Shown piece by piece: positions 1-45,394 of a stretch of DNA of 64,000 bases. A model generated the notes under the pieces. That model worked only from the letters and a program-made list of their open reading frames with translations, was not told the origin of the DNA and searched no databases. Position numbers and translations under genes: made by a program. The DNA lies in NCBI GenBank assembly GCA_949318235.1, contig OX439131.1, positions 8,548,811 through 8,612,810 of the forward strand, in the 5' to 3' direction. The DNA is from Ecdyonurus torrentis. Lineage: Eukaryota > Arthropoda > Insecta > Ephemeroptera > Heptageniidae. Position 1 is the stretch's first letter. Every line of letters starts with the position of its first letter.

Positions 1-145
1 TGGTCCTCTATATTGGCCGATGTTCACTTGACCTTGAAAAATATTTTTTGCTGCAAATGGCCTGAAATGCAAAAATCCAAAATGTGGAGTCGATCCGACG
101 CTTTTTATTTTTTTCAAGATCAAGTGGACATCGGCCAATAGAGCG
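1..145. repeat. MITE-like hairpin element, cut by window start
   Basis: Terminal inverted repeats of about 30 bp are visible: the left arm reads ATTGGCCGATGTTCACTTGA and its reverse complement lies at about 110-140 with two or three mismatches. The interior is about 65 bp and non-coding. The left end touches the window edge, so the true start may lie outside. Short size, inverted ends and no ORF fit a non-autonomous DNA transposon. The superfamily was not determined. Confidence 0.7.
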
Positions 146-187
146 GAACAACAGCAATATGAGTGTGTATGTATGTATATATTGTTG

Positions 188-299
188 GGTTAGAGTACAA
201 ACCGTGTATCTATAAAAGCAGATAAGTCAAAACTTTTATCTTTTTGTATATTGCTTTTAACCTTGTTGCTTTTGTAGATACCGGGTTTGTGCTCTAACC
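188..299. repeat. Short MITE-like hairpin element
   Basis: Inverted ends of about 32 bp: the left arm starts TTAGAGTACAAACCGTGTAT and the right arm is its reverse complement with about four mismatches (TTAGAGCACAAACCCGGTAT). The interior of about 45 bp is AT-rich. No coding capacity. No clear target-site duplication was seen. Confidence 0.65.
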
Positions 300-1246
300 T
301 AACGATAAGTGTATGTATAATATACACAACACGTATAACGTATACACATGCATACATATAAATATAATATATTGCTGACAATTCTCACCTCTTGCTTTTA
401 AAATAATAAATAAATGTCCCCCTTTGTTCCCAGTATAATGTTAATATCCCCCCCCCCCCCTTCTCTTGTATTAAACATCCTAAAATGCTTTGTTGGATCA
501 GCTTTGGAATAAATTCCAGTGCTTAAATCTGATTTGCAATTAACTATAGAAGTTTAAATTCAGAAATTCACAATAGTCTCTTTAAAATATCTTTTTTTTT
601 TCCAATGGGATATCAAACATAAATACTCATAAGTAATATTTGACCTATATTTGTAAATTCAATAATTTTAATAAAAGAAAAAAAGAAAAAAAAATAATAA
701 AAGAAAATAAACACAAATAACATTTAAAAAAAATTTGTGATCAATATATTTACAAACACAGTTTTGTGTATATACTGTTACATTTATAATAATAGTCTAT
801 TATTTATATAAAATTCCACACAATTTTAAAAATAAAATAACATTTTTTTTTAATAAAATTTGTGGCACAATTATTTAGGACAAACATTTAAAATTTCAAT
901 GTACTAGAAAATGTTGCAGAAATCTCTTTAGAATTTATTTTAGTGACAAGTCACTTTGGACAAGCAAAGTTTTATAACAAATGTATTTTTACAGTTTAAA
1001 TAGTCTTGATTTTATATTTGAAGAAGAAGAAAAAAAAATGATGTGATACCAAAGTGCTAAGTCAGTGAGACGATGGTGACAATAAAACATTTGAATACAT
1101 CTAGATAAGTTTGTGATACGTTGGACTATAATTAACATTGGTTATGGAACCAAACAAGCTGGCAATAAAATTAAAATAATAATAATAATAAAAAAACTTT
1201 ATTCTCACGTTAGTCTGTGTTTGATTTTTGAGCACATTCAACAAAC

Positions 1247-1278
<32 letters not shown>

Positions 1279-1681
1279 GAAAATAAAAAGACTTAAAATT
1301 TGTTTAACAGTTTGCAGGGAGCACAATTTGTATAACATTGATCTATATTTATATATATTTTTTAACAAACAAATAAAAAATCTACACAAACAACAATAAA
1401 ATAGTACTATGTACAAAAATGCCTAGGGTTTAGCGGCTTAAATTTGCTCTTTCAAAACAAGCAACTTTTGCAGTGAAAATGAAAATACATAGTCCCTATA
1501 CCAACTTTTTTTCCTGAAGTCTATAAAAAATATATATATAGGCTAATATATATATATATATATAAAAAAAAGAAGAAAAAAATATATTTGCATTGATATT
1601 AAATAAAATGCAACCACCACCAAAAATACATGCTTAGAAAAAAAAGTTTCAAACTTTTAAATGTATTTTTGATAGCTTAGC

Positions 1682-1718
<37 letters not shown>

Positions 1719-2045
1719 CAATTAAAAATTATTTATAATAATTATGTACTTATTTATATGTATGTATACATAAAAAAGACTGCCGCTTGATCGCCTTCCC
1801 AGGTACTATAGTTAGTCTGTATTATATTTACACTCTCGTTTGTCATCTTGATTTAAATGTTGAGTTTATCCTCCTTGTTTAAGGGAGCAGACTTAGCAGA
1901 CCAATGCAAAAAAAGGTACTGATATTTGGCATTGTGTTTTGTATATATATATGTGTGTATGTACATACACACACATAGATATACACATATGTGTGACACA
2001 CACAGAAACACTTTTACACTCTAGGCAACAATAAATTGCTTTGCA
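300..2045. other. AT-rich region downstream of CRTC, probably including its 3' UTR
   Basis: There is no ORF resembling a gene. It contains poly-C, poly-A and TA runs and a CA/TG patch near 1950-2010. On the minus strand the CRTC stop is at 2046, so the 3' UTR should run into this stretch. Possible AATAAA signals on the minus strand lie at 1198-1203 and 934-939, but nothing in the sequence decides between them. No conserved element was recognised. Confidence 0.5.
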
Positions 2046-34476
<32,431 letters not shown>

Positions 34477-34870
34477 GATGGCTGCTTCCACTAAAAGTTT
34501 TTAACTTGCAATGAACGCAAATGCCTAATTTTTGCATTACAAAAAGAAGACAACGGCCATCTCTGGACATTAAAATGAACTGTTTCCGACGTTGTACTCT
34601 GATCCGTGCCTCGTTTGCCTCGCAGCGGGCAACTTGCGAAACACCCGATCAAAACTTGTCGAGGGGCGTGGGGAGGGGAAGGAGCGGCAGTCGGCAGAGA
34701 CAGCAGAAAGCCACACTGAGCAGAAGGGAGGGTACTGGAGATTGGAGGGAGGGGCAGAGACGAGAGTAGAGAGTAGAGGAGAATAAACGAAGAAAGTAGC
34801 AAGAAAGGAGAGAGGGAAAAGGAAAAAATATAATATAATAATTTGATAACAACATTGAGTTGCAGTTAAA
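34477..34870. promoter_or_regulatory. Shared divergent promoter region of CRTC and MAIP1
   Basis: Only 394 bp separate the two start codons, and the genes point away from each other, so both promoters and both 5' UTRs must fit here. The middle part (34600-34760) is GC-rich with GGGGAGGGGAAGG and GGAGGGAGGGGCAG G-tracts. An ACGGCCATCT site at about 34552 resembles an inverted YY1 motif. No convincing TATA box; an AT stretch lies at 34826-34846. Confidence 0.65.
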
Positions 34871-37351
34871 ATGGTATTGTTAAATGCAGTAAATACTGCC
34901 TTTTTAGAGCTGAGCAAAAGCTACTTAAATTCTCTCACTAAATCTCTACCTAATATTGTAATATTTAGTGAAAAACAAGCCTATAATTGCGGTAAAAATA
35001 TTGGAAAAAGGGCGTTCCACTCAGGATCTCGCCAGCTGATCAGCAAAACAACATATTTATATTATCGAAATAATGACTTTTCATGCAATGACAACTATAA
35101 ATTTCTTGGTATTTTTGGTCAAAATGTCTTAAATAAAGAAAGTCACCAAAGACACTTGAATTATAGTGCTTTTAAGCGGGTGAATTTGACCTTTATAAGA
35201 CACTGCTCCACTGAACGTCAGCGCGAGCCGCTACCCAGACTCATGGATTTCCCTCAAATTGCATGGCCCAGCATATTCAAGGCGATCAAAAATTGGATCT
35301 TGTCAAATTTCATAATCACTCCGTATTTTGACAGAGAGTTTAGAATCCAAGACTTCCTTGATGGTTCCAAACAGGTAAATGTACCCCATAATAGTAACCG
35401 CAGTATATGGTTCATTTTGGTTATATATCACTAAAAATTTGTTGTGATGGGGTTTTCAATTGTCGAACTTCATTATTGAGCATTTGTAACCACAATAAAA
35501 TATGCTTTTTAATAATATTTCAGAGTTTTATCAAAACAACTGCATATATATACACATTACGTGTTATGAAGCATTGATGTTAAAAATGTCAATATGTATA
35601 AAACCTTGTATATTTCTCTTGCAGTTCATCCCTATAACTAATATAATATTATTGCAGGCTGTTGAGTTTGTGTCCCAGTGTCTGGCCAAGGGAGACTACG
35701 AAAAACTAGAGGATGTGGTTTCACCCGACGCTCTGAGAGAAATCAAAAGCAACATTTCTCGCTTTTCTGTGCAGCAGAGGGCGGATCTTGCAGTGTGCAA
35801 AGATGACATATTTTTCTCTTTTCCTTACCAAGTAGGAGTTATGTTTGATGAAACTGAGAGTAAGTACCTCAACCTGACTAATGAATTTTGCCTTTTATTT
35901 CAGCTGCCTTGAATGTTATATTATCCATGAAATTTATTGTGAATGTCTTTAATGCATTTAATAAAGGGGTATTCAATATATTTTTTTTTTTTTTTTAAAT
36001 ATATAGTTATCATCATGTTATTAAATCTCCCGAAAACGCGATCTCAAAATTTTAATTACTAACGCTCTGATTGTGAGAGCAAAAGCCATTTAGGGACCTA
36101 AAACCTATGTCACGGCTACAACTTGCTCTCATACTAGTTTGACGAGAGTGTGAGTTCCTCTTATTTTTGCTCTAGTTATACTTGACGTAATATTTTATGT
36201 ACACATATGAAATGTTTTTACGGCAACAGATATGTACTAAAATAATTTATACAAAGATAAAATAAGTAACTCCAGCTGGCGTCAAGCTAGCGTGGGTGCA
36301 AGTTGTAGCTGTAACGTAGGTTCTAGGTTCTACGTTGCTAAAAAGCTTTTGCTTTCAGTGCATTAATAATTAAAATTTTAATACTGCGTTTTCGGAAGGT
36401 TTAATAACTCGACGATAACTATTAAAAAAGCTATTGTTGACTACCCCTTTAATGACATTGTCATGGCAACAATGATAAAAGTGCTTATTGTATATTATAT
36501 TCTAGATTATGAAAAGAAAAAAAGATTGACAACAAGATGCCAAAGTTTTTTAAGTCTAGTTGAGATAAGAAGTTAAAATGGCAAGAAGAAAGCATTGCAA
36601 TATTTATTGGAAATATTTACAACACACATTTTTATGTTGATGTTTTTTATGTCATCATATAATTTGGACTTTTACTGCTGAGGCTCTTTAAAAATAAATG
36701 TATTAAATTAAAATAATAATAAATAAATAAAAAACTGGTTATATTTATGATACACTGTGGGATCTATTCAAAACACACTTGGGCTGCAGGTATAAAAATC
36801 TGACTGACATACCATCAGTTCTCCTCCAGCCTTTGAGGCAACAATAGCTTTCACCTTGCCATGTTGACAAGTCCCAGAAAGTTGAAACAGCTGTCCAAGG
36901 CTAGAGATAAAGTGCTAATACAAAGACTGGTGTGCTATGTTAACACCATCTGAATTAAATGCAAGTCTATGCTTGCAAAAAATAATTAATATACAAGCAA
37001 TTGATACGGGAGGGTAATAGTGATACAAATTAGAGCTGTGACAAATTATCCAGTTATAAACTATGTATCCATATATTTTTTTATCCCTTTATCCGGTTTT
37101 GAGAAAGCTTGTTATCCAGATAACAGATAATTTTATCCGGATTTAAAACGGATAATTTTTATCAGTTTCTCTAACAAATAATTTAACCCTTTTCTCAAAC
37201 AGATAATATTTATCTGTTTCAGTAATGAAATTCTTATTTTTTTTAAAATTTTTATTATTATTATTTTTTGACAACTGGATAATTTTTATCAGTTCTTTTG
37301 CTTCTCTTCTGAAGTTGAAAATTATTTGGTTATGCGCATTACGTAAAAAAA

Positions 37352-37406
<55 letters not shown>

Positions 37407-40400
37407 AGAAGAAGAAGATAATTTTATATGCTTTCTATGAATAAAGGAATAAAAAGTATACATTTTAATTCCATTATTCTTTATTCTTATATCGTAAAAA
37501 GAATATATTACATACATAAATATATTTTGAAAACGAAAATTGTGTAGGCAAAAGTTTGAAGAGTAATGTGATATAATTCTTGCTCTTGAGAACAAAATGA
37601 AAATTGCAACAAGTTTAGTAATTAAATACTTTTCGCAATGAAAATAAAAGCAGCAAGATTAAAAATACATACATACATATCATGACGCTATAATCCCTTT
37701 CGGGGTAAGCCAACAACACAGATGTTTTATCCTGACCCAGTGATAGACCTCCACAACTTCTTATCCTAACATATTTCACTTGCTTCCTCCAGTCTCATAC
37801 CCTGTTTATACATTTCCTTTTGCATATCATACTGCGTATATAATTCAATTATAATATTAGTATTATTATAAAATAATTTAAATTTTAACTAATAACAAAT
37901 AAAAATTATGTTTTTAAGAGGCCGTTTTACTCTCTATACGCTGCCTGCTTGCTGCCCATTCAAATCAATGTAATCGTACTTCCAAGATTTCTCCGCAACT
38001 AATACACCTAGAGATGCCAAATTTTTAACACATTATTACAAATATATTATCTAGACTTTCAAGGAACCAATTTTTGATATATTTTTTTGTTCTGTTTTTA
38101 ACCAATTAAAATGTTGCTATTGAGTTTATAAAAAAAGCGCTCTTGGAATGCCTTTGTTTTTTTAATAGCTTTTCAATGGTTTAAAAATAATTTCTATCCG
38201 ATGCTTAATTAATTAATTACATTGGAATTACGATATTATATTTATTGTACTAGGGAAATGCGCCACTGTGGACAGTTACAGAAGTATGTTCTATTTTGCT
38301 TTTAGTTGAGTATTTTTCAATATTTTCTATATATCATCACGATATATACTTTTATTATTGCTAAAAAAAGTGTGCGAAGGCCAGCTTAGTAAACTCCCAA
38401 AACAGCGGTTGTTATGTAAAATATTATCTCGTCTAATATCAGAGTAGTTTATAGGTGAATGAGAAAAAAAGTAACTATACGAGTTGCTGGCTAGACATAA
38501 TCAAGCTAACATTCAATAATCCGTATATTGTTGGGACCTTATAAAATTATTATAAATATGTCATGATTGCGATATAGTTATGGTCATCGCAGGTCAAGCG
38601 TTGCTTTCATCTTAAAGAAAATATATTTAAAGTTATTTATCCCATAATTAGAAGAAAAAAAAAACGAAGGAGAGAAGTAAGAAAAAAAAATTGATCAAAA
38701 GGATCAAGATTGTGGTAACTACAGGTTTATTAAAGGCGTAGATCACCTTGAACAAAAAAGTTGCGTAATATCCTAACAAACCTGAAAATCAACGTTGATT
38801 TGGCCAGAGTCATTGATTTCTAATTTATTTTCCATTCACAAAATGCCGCTGCCGGTCACTGACGTCACAGCTCGCTTGGTTTACGCGCGCGTGGACCAGG
38901 CGAGCTGTGACGTCAGTGACCGGCAGCGGCATTTTGTGAATGGAAAATAAATTAGAAATCAATAACTCTGGCCAAATCAACGATGATTTTCAGGTTTGTT
39001 AGGATATTACGCAACTTTTTTGTTCAAGGTGTTCTACGCCTTTAATTAATATTGAACTATCATATATATTATAATTAAATAAAACAATTTTTGAAGAAAA
39101 GAAGGGGAAAAAACAAAAAAAAAAAAGCGGAAAAAAATACACACGATATTTTTAGATTTACGTGCAATATATATTATGTAGCCTATAATATATCAATATA
39201 TATTATATATAATATATATATATAATGATAAAATAAAATAATTATAAAAGTACAATTTTATACTAAAACAACAATTTGGAAGAAAATAAATTGATATTAT
39301 CGGCACACTATAAGAAAATGGATATATTATTAATTAATTAATATATTTGAACAAAATCACTTATTTTTATTTTAATAAAAATTATTATATTGCTTGCAAA
39401 TAATTTATATATACACCTTTCTGATGAACTATCACATTTTGGAGATCAACGGCAATTTATTTTCTTCTTCAAATTTGTGTTTTGATCGTTTATATAATAT
39501 TATTACTTATTATTTATATTGTATCATTTTAGACTTTTAAAAGTTAATATATTTTTATTGTAATATGCATTATCATATTTGCTTGGAAGAAGCAAATTGC
39601 ATATTTCTATGATTATATGTGATTTTTTCCTTTTACAATATTATACAAAAAATAAATAAATGCGTTATATTATATTATAAGAATTTTTGCTGTCTATAGA
39701 TTCAATATTATGTAAAAAATATTCTCTTCGTTCTTTGCAATGCTCTAGCTTGGTTTGAAACCTGTTATCACTGCCTTACATACCAATCTATTGTATTCGT
39801 TTCCTGTGATTATTGGTTACTCTGATGACGTATGACCACTCGATTTCAGTCATTTAAGTTTCCTGCCTTATCTTAGATTTTGATATTTTAGACAGTTTGT
39901 TTACATTTATATTTTCCAGAGAGTAAAACGGCCTCTTAATAGGAATAAAAATTAATTGTTTATCCGGAGATAAAATTATCTGGATTTGCACAGCTCTAAT
40001 ACAAATTAGTTTTATTTCGGTCTGGGATAGAAATTGTTTTCTGCCACAAAAGGTGTCTTGATCTCTCAGTTTCACGTTTACCATCCCTCATTCCCCAAAT
40101 TTGAAAATTATGCCTTTTTACCATCAAATCACTTTAGTCGTCCTTTATCACAATAATGATTATATATATATATATAATATATATATATATATATAATACA
40201 TTAATTGTAACACTGTCTTCAGTATATTCTTTATTATGTGCTTATTTTTATTTATTTCCTTTACACATGTGACAGACTTTCAGACAGAAATATTATTTAT
40301 TTAATGCATTCATTATTATTGGTGCCTTCATTTTTAATTGTGTTATTTATTATTAGGAACTATTAGTTGTTTGTTATTGTTGCCAATATTATTTTTAATG

Positions 40401-40710
40401 TTGATAATTGATAGATTTTAGTTTAATTATTTATAACCAGTGTATACAATTGAGTGTTTGGTATCTTACAGAGGAGGAGCAACTTCAGAAGAGATTTGTG
40501 GAGATCACTGTGTGTTACCATGTTCTCAAAGGACTACAGGAACTGCAAGCTCAAGTAGGTAAAATGCCTATAAGTGCTGGTGCCAACGCAGAGTTCCAAG
40601 AGAAAGTTTTCATACTCAACTATCGTTTCATTAGAGAATTCACGAAAGGAAAAACAGGAGAATGGACTGTGAATGTTGTTAATCACTATCGTCCATCTGA
40701 TTACGTTTAA
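34871..40710 (+). CDS. MAIP1: Mitochondrial m-AAA protease interacting protein 1
   Basis: Matrix protein that binds the m-AAA protease AFG3L2 and protects newly imported EMRE during assembly of the calcium uniporter (family knowledge, human MAIP1/C2orf47). Exons: 34871-35374, 35658-35859, 40472-40710; GT-AG junctions in phase; 314 residues (human 291). The first ~110 residues are rich in Ser, Lys, Arg and Asn with few acidic residues, fitting a mitochondrial presequence. The conserved part starts at LPRLMDFPQIAWPS and includes NFIITPYFDREFRIQDFLDG, close to the human WMLAYFIITPYFD segment. The third exon carries YRFIREFTKGKTGEWTVNVV, matching the REFT-G-W-TI tail. The family is TIM44-like in its C-terminal fold. 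The second intron is 4.6 kb and holds a hAT-type insertion and two further hairpin elements. Transcription diverges from CRTC 394 bp away. Confidence 0.92.
35961..36452. repeat. MITE with ~170-bp inverted ends
   Basis: Ends ATAAAGGGGTATTCAA and inverted TTAAAGGGGTAGTCAAC, then shared TTATTAAA-CTCCCGAAAACGC and GCAAAAGC motifs inward. About 490 bp, non-coding, in MAIP1 intron 2. The tips resemble those of 16101-16508 and 38730-39045. Confidence 0.75.
37664..37850 (-). mobile_element. 5'-truncated LINE 3' end
   Basis: Read on the minus strand, a frame gives MQKEMYKQGMRLEEASEIC, then one stop, then DKKLWRSITGSG and a stop, followed by a short UTR and an ATGT tetranucleotide tail. The E-A-x-DR-x-WR pattern before the stop is typical of the C-terminus of non-LTR reverse transcriptase proteins. 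A second copy at 45622-45764 keeps the same stop and tail. Clade not assigned. Confidence 0.6.
38730..39045. repeat. Near-perfect hairpin MITE carrying two TGACGTCA sites
   Basis: Ends TTAAAGGCGTAGATCACCTT and its inverse, arms of about 145 bp nearly identical, with a 20-bp CpG-rich loop. A full palindromic CRE, TGACGTCA, is in each arm (38860-38867 and 38908-38915). Nested in the hAT-type element of MAIP1 intron 2. Confidence 0.85.
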
Positions 40711-40766
40711 ATATGTGCGTAGAACAATGTTGACTTCTATTTGTATACTGTATAATTTGTGTTGCT

Positions 40767-40772
40767 AATAAA
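40767..40772 (+). terminator. MAIP1 polyadenylation signal AATAAA
   Basis: AATAAA lies 57 bp after the MAIP1 stop and is followed by T-rich sequence. MALT1 converges from the other side 440 bp away. Confidence 0.6.
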
Positions 40773-41140
40773 TTTTAATTTTCTTAAAAATTGGTGTTTC
40801 AAAATTTACAGTGCAGTTTATCAAAAAATGGATTGAGTAATTTGGGACTTTTTGAGTATAATATCATACAAAGAAAGAAAGAAAAAAAAAATTATTGTTA
40901 TTTTTATTGAGCTTTTAATATTATGTTTTACTTAAAAATTACACAAACATAATTTTCTGACAAGATTCATATTTAGATCCATCTATTCTCCGATTTGTAT
41001 TCTTTTGATAATGAAATCCATTCTTTTAGTATTATTTTTACTTATAATATAATATTTTATCCTAATATGGAGTAAATAATCACATCAAAATTAGAATTTA
41101 TGTTACAATAAAAATTGAAATCCATTTTTTTATAAAAATA

Positions 41141-41146
41141 TTTATT
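41141..41146 (-). terminator. MALT1 polyadenylation signal (AATAAA on minus strand)
   Basis: TTTATT on the plus strand, 63 bp beyond the MALT1 stop codon, giving a short 3' UTR. Confidence 0.5.
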
Positions 41147-41208
41147 ATGATGTAAATAATAATATATTGCACATACCATGATTATATATCGATACTATAT
41201 TATGTGAT

Positions 41209-42278
41209 TCAGGCATCAGGCTCAAACCAAAGAAATAGTTTTGCCACCAAGGGTTTGTCGAGGAATACAGGTGTTGATGCAATCAAACAATCTTGTTGAT
41301 CCTTCAAGTTTACAGTCAGACTCAAGTTACCCTGAATTAAAATAAAAATTATTTATGATATCTATATTAGGTCATGCTCTTAAAATATTTAGTAAATGTT
41401 ACTTTTATTGCAAAAGGACATCAAAAATAAAACAAATTTGATGTATGTAATGTAACATTGTGTAAAACCGTAAGATACAAAATTATTTTTTAATACACAA
41501 AAATGAAGTTATCTCTTTTCCTTAGGTGATCGTAGGAGATTGGAAAAATTAAATTAATAAATAAATTAATTAAATTATAAATTTTGCAAATGGTCTATAT
41601 ACAATTAAACTATAGTTTGTGTAATATTTTTGTCCATCAAACAACTGACAGGTGGTATCAAACTACAATAGCATTACAATTTTAATATTTGAAATACAAC
41701 CTTATAGCAATATACTTTACCTTAAACATAAGTATTTTGGGTTCTTTTCTATAACAATTCAATAGTAATCAGTCGTTTATTTGACTTCTAGTCCACGGGA
41801 TAAGCAAGCCCCGCAAGGGTAAAGATAAAAAGAGCACACGCCCCACTACTATGAGAGTAAAAAAAATTGTACCCCTTGCTCTACCTGCTTAGCTAACCTG
41901 AAAAGGTGTACAGATTTGTTACTTACACAGTAAAGGAAAGCTACTACACCAGAGTTTTCCTCTTTACCTTTGTAGGGCTTGCTTATCCCACAGTCTAGAA
42001 AAGGCAAATAAGCAACTAATTTCTATTGAACTATTTAAGAAGAGAACAAAAAATACTAATTTTTAGGATTTAGTATCGCTTATCGCTTTAATATAGTTTG
42101 ATTATTTAGTGGATTTGATTTGTTTACAAGTCTTAAATAGACGTTAAAAATATCCAAGTTTACTTACAGCAGCTGCAGGTCCTTGCAAATCTTCTACAAC
42201 AACTTGGAAAATATCTTTCTCCCTGCATTCTTTGATGGGAACATCCTAGATATTTAAAAAAAAAAAATTATATATAGG

Positions 42279-42317
<39 letters not shown>

Positions 42318-43907
42318 AGTTCACTAAATTAATTATTTAACTTCAAAAATAGTAATAATAATGATAAATAAATAAATTAATAAATAAAATAAAGAAGAAC
42401 TTGCCTCCATTTGCAAAATTTCTTTTTGAGACGTTATTTTGATTTGCCAAGTATCAAGATCGATTCCTCTTATTTCAATTGCAATTGCATTTAACAGGCA
42501 TTCTCTGTGGCGGAAATAAGACACTTTTGGTCTTGGTTCAATTTGAATAGATGGGTTGAAGTCGAGATGTTCACTTTGAGGAGGTAAATAAATTGAACTG
42601 AAGAATCGTTCTATGTCAGAATCACCTGTAAGAAAAAAGAAGAAGAAGAAGTTAATTTGAAGAAGATTGATTGATAAAAAAAAACGATAGAATTGATAGA
42701 ATAATGAATAACACAAAAATATTTTTATCTAAAGATTTGAAAAATTGGGGCATATGGGAAATTGAGCAAGATGTCTTACATGAGAGACAGCTCAATTTCC
42801 ACTTCTCCAATTGTTCAAATATATTTGTGTTATATTAAATTATCCTTTTATCAATCATCACAGTTGATTTTTTCCCTTAATTTATTTGAAGAAGGGGGGA
42901 AATCAAAGAAGATACTACAAATTAAGGGAATTCTAAATAATCAAGAAATTTCTCAAAACAAAGACATGATTGAAAGAATCATGATGTTACATATTCATTA
43001 TTTTTAATATTTTAAGAGGGCAATAAGATACATACCAGACACTTGATCAGTAAAGCAGAACTTCTTGTATACATTGCTTAGTAGCATGGGGATTTGCTGC
43101 TGTTGAACCTCTTTCATTTTTATTGTTTCATTGTAAATAGCTATAAAATTAAAATAATAATAAAAAATCTAATTAAGTAGATGATTTAAATTTGTATAAT
43201 TAAGTAATGTAGTAGGCATATACCTTCATGTGTTTTCTGAAAGACTCCCATGATGGCTATCTCTTCAATAATGAAACGAGATAAGTGTTTGATGTAAGTT
43301 CCATTGGACTCTGAACGACGTTCATATGCTGATAAGTTACCTGACGTGGAATATGCAAGGATTAGATTTATATCTGGAGTGTCACCTGCTGTCTCTTCTA
43401 ATGATGGCTTTGGTGCAATTGCTTGTAGTGGCCTGCACAAGAACAATATTTAACTGCTTAATCAATTCCTCGTGTTCATCGAGTATTTGACAGATAGTTG
43501 AGATTTTACAATATGTTACTGCATATTATGCTCACGCCTATATTTTAGCACTATATATGGCCAGTCAGTATGCAAAATTATAATGCATCATAAGTGCATA
43601 CTTTGTTATTTAAAGATTAACCTCAGACATGATGGATTTTATTTTTATTATTATTATTATTTTTTATTTTTTTGCTTTACTTGATATTTTTTTTAACATT
43701 TCAGCACAAATTTGTATTACCTTCAATAGCATATGTGTACCAAATTCAAATCAATTTGTCCATTGGTTTTGTAGGAACAAAAATAACATGGTAAGCATAA
43801 GGCGTCCTATATTTCCCATGTCTGTTTGTTTTTTTCCCCAACAAATCAACAAATCGATTTTAAATGTAGTGGGAATACAAACTTATGCTGAAATTTTAAT
43901 ATATATA

Positions 43908-43938
<31 letters not shown>

Positions 43939-44225
43939 GTTAGCATCAAAACCCGAAATTGACCCAAACTAGGTATTTTTGCTCATTTCGGCTTTTGGTT
44001 TGTCGCTTTTTGCCAAAACCCGGAATGCCAGTTTATTTCGGCTTTTGGTCACGAAATTTTGATCCATACTAGTTTTGAGCATTTCGCAAAAAGCAAAACC
44101 CAGTGTAAACATTTATATCTAGTTTTGGTCATTGAATTTTGACCAGAACTAGTTGTGGTCAAAATAGAAAAAACAAAAGCCGAAAAAATGAACATTTCTC
44201 AACTCAATTATTTGATATAAGAATA

Positions 44226-44290
<65 letters not shown>

Positions 44291-45335
44291 ACGACACGTT
44301 AAATAAATAAAAATTTAATTTACAATAAGAGTGATATATTATGACTTATATGAGTTATGACTAATTTCCCTTATATTGGTTCAAAGTTCAAGTCCACCTT
44401 ACTTTATCCAGTGATAAAGATTTATTTTAAAATATTTCTTGTGCGTATATTCAGTTGACTGTTCGTCTCTGTGCTGAAAACATGGTCAATAATTTCATAA
44501 TATTTGTTAGAAACAGGATAAAGTGTTTGAATTTAAAAAGTTCACAACACACGTATATTGTTGGTGCGCAAATTATAAGTGAACATAGTTAGTGGTTTTA
44601 TACATAGCTCTTAATTTACATTTAAACGTAAGTAGCCCCTTAAAATAAAAATAATATACTCTATTACTACTATTACTGAAAATGGACCACTTGCAATAAA
44701 ATGTTTGTAATTGTTGCAACAAGGGAACATGATTTTTTTTTTTTTTTTTGTAAGAAATGCATTAAGAAAATTTCAAATTATTATAAAAAGTTCACTCATT
44801 TTAAGTGGTCCATTGCTAGACCATACATTAAGTTTATTTTTCGTACTGTCTCAATTTATATTCCGTATCTATAGCCATAAGATTTAGAGATTATGGTCAG
44901 CGCATTCTAATCAAATTAATCTTTCAGACCATATATTTTGCATTGCAAGTAAAATAATAAAATATATTTTTTTAACGCCTAAATTATAAAACCAAAACAT
45001 CATGCATTTATAATTATTATTATTATAATTATATTTATAATTATTATAGTCTTTTATCATTGCATAAAATTCTGAGTTGAGAAATGTTCATTTTTCGGCT
45101 TTTGTTTTTTCTATTTTGACCACAACTAGTTCTGGTCAAAATTCAATGACCAAAACTAGATATAAATGTTTACACCGGGTTTTGCTTTTTGCGAAATGCT
45201 CAAAATTAGTAAGGATCAAAATTTCGTGACCAAAAACCAAAATAAACTGGCATTCCGGTTTTTGGCAAAAGGCGACAAACCAAAAGCCGAAATGAGCAAA
45301 AATACCTAGTTTGGGTCAATTTCGGGTTTTGATGC

Positions 45336-45394
<59 letters not shown>

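Larger units (their letters stand above)
37031..39998. mobile_element. Non-autonomous hAT-type element with 8-bp target duplication
   Basis: The inverted ends TAGAGCTGTGACAAATTATC and TAGAGCTGTGCAAATCCAG are flanked by an identical 8-bp ATACAAAT at 37023-37030 and 39999-40006. TAGAG tips plus 8-bp duplications are diagnostic of the hAT superfamily. 2968 bp with no transposase ORF recognised. Subterminal GGATAATTTTTATC-type repeats occur near the left end, and TTATCCGG/TTATCTGG motifs occur at both ends. A LINE 3' end and a CRE-bearing hairpin lie inside. It sits in MAIP1 intron 2. Confidence 0.85.

Noticed and set aside
34489..34491. Upstream GTG as CRTC start
   Set aside because: The ATG at 34474-34476 gives [10 protein letters not shown], the usual CRTC start, in good context; a GTG start is not expected in an animal nuclear gene.
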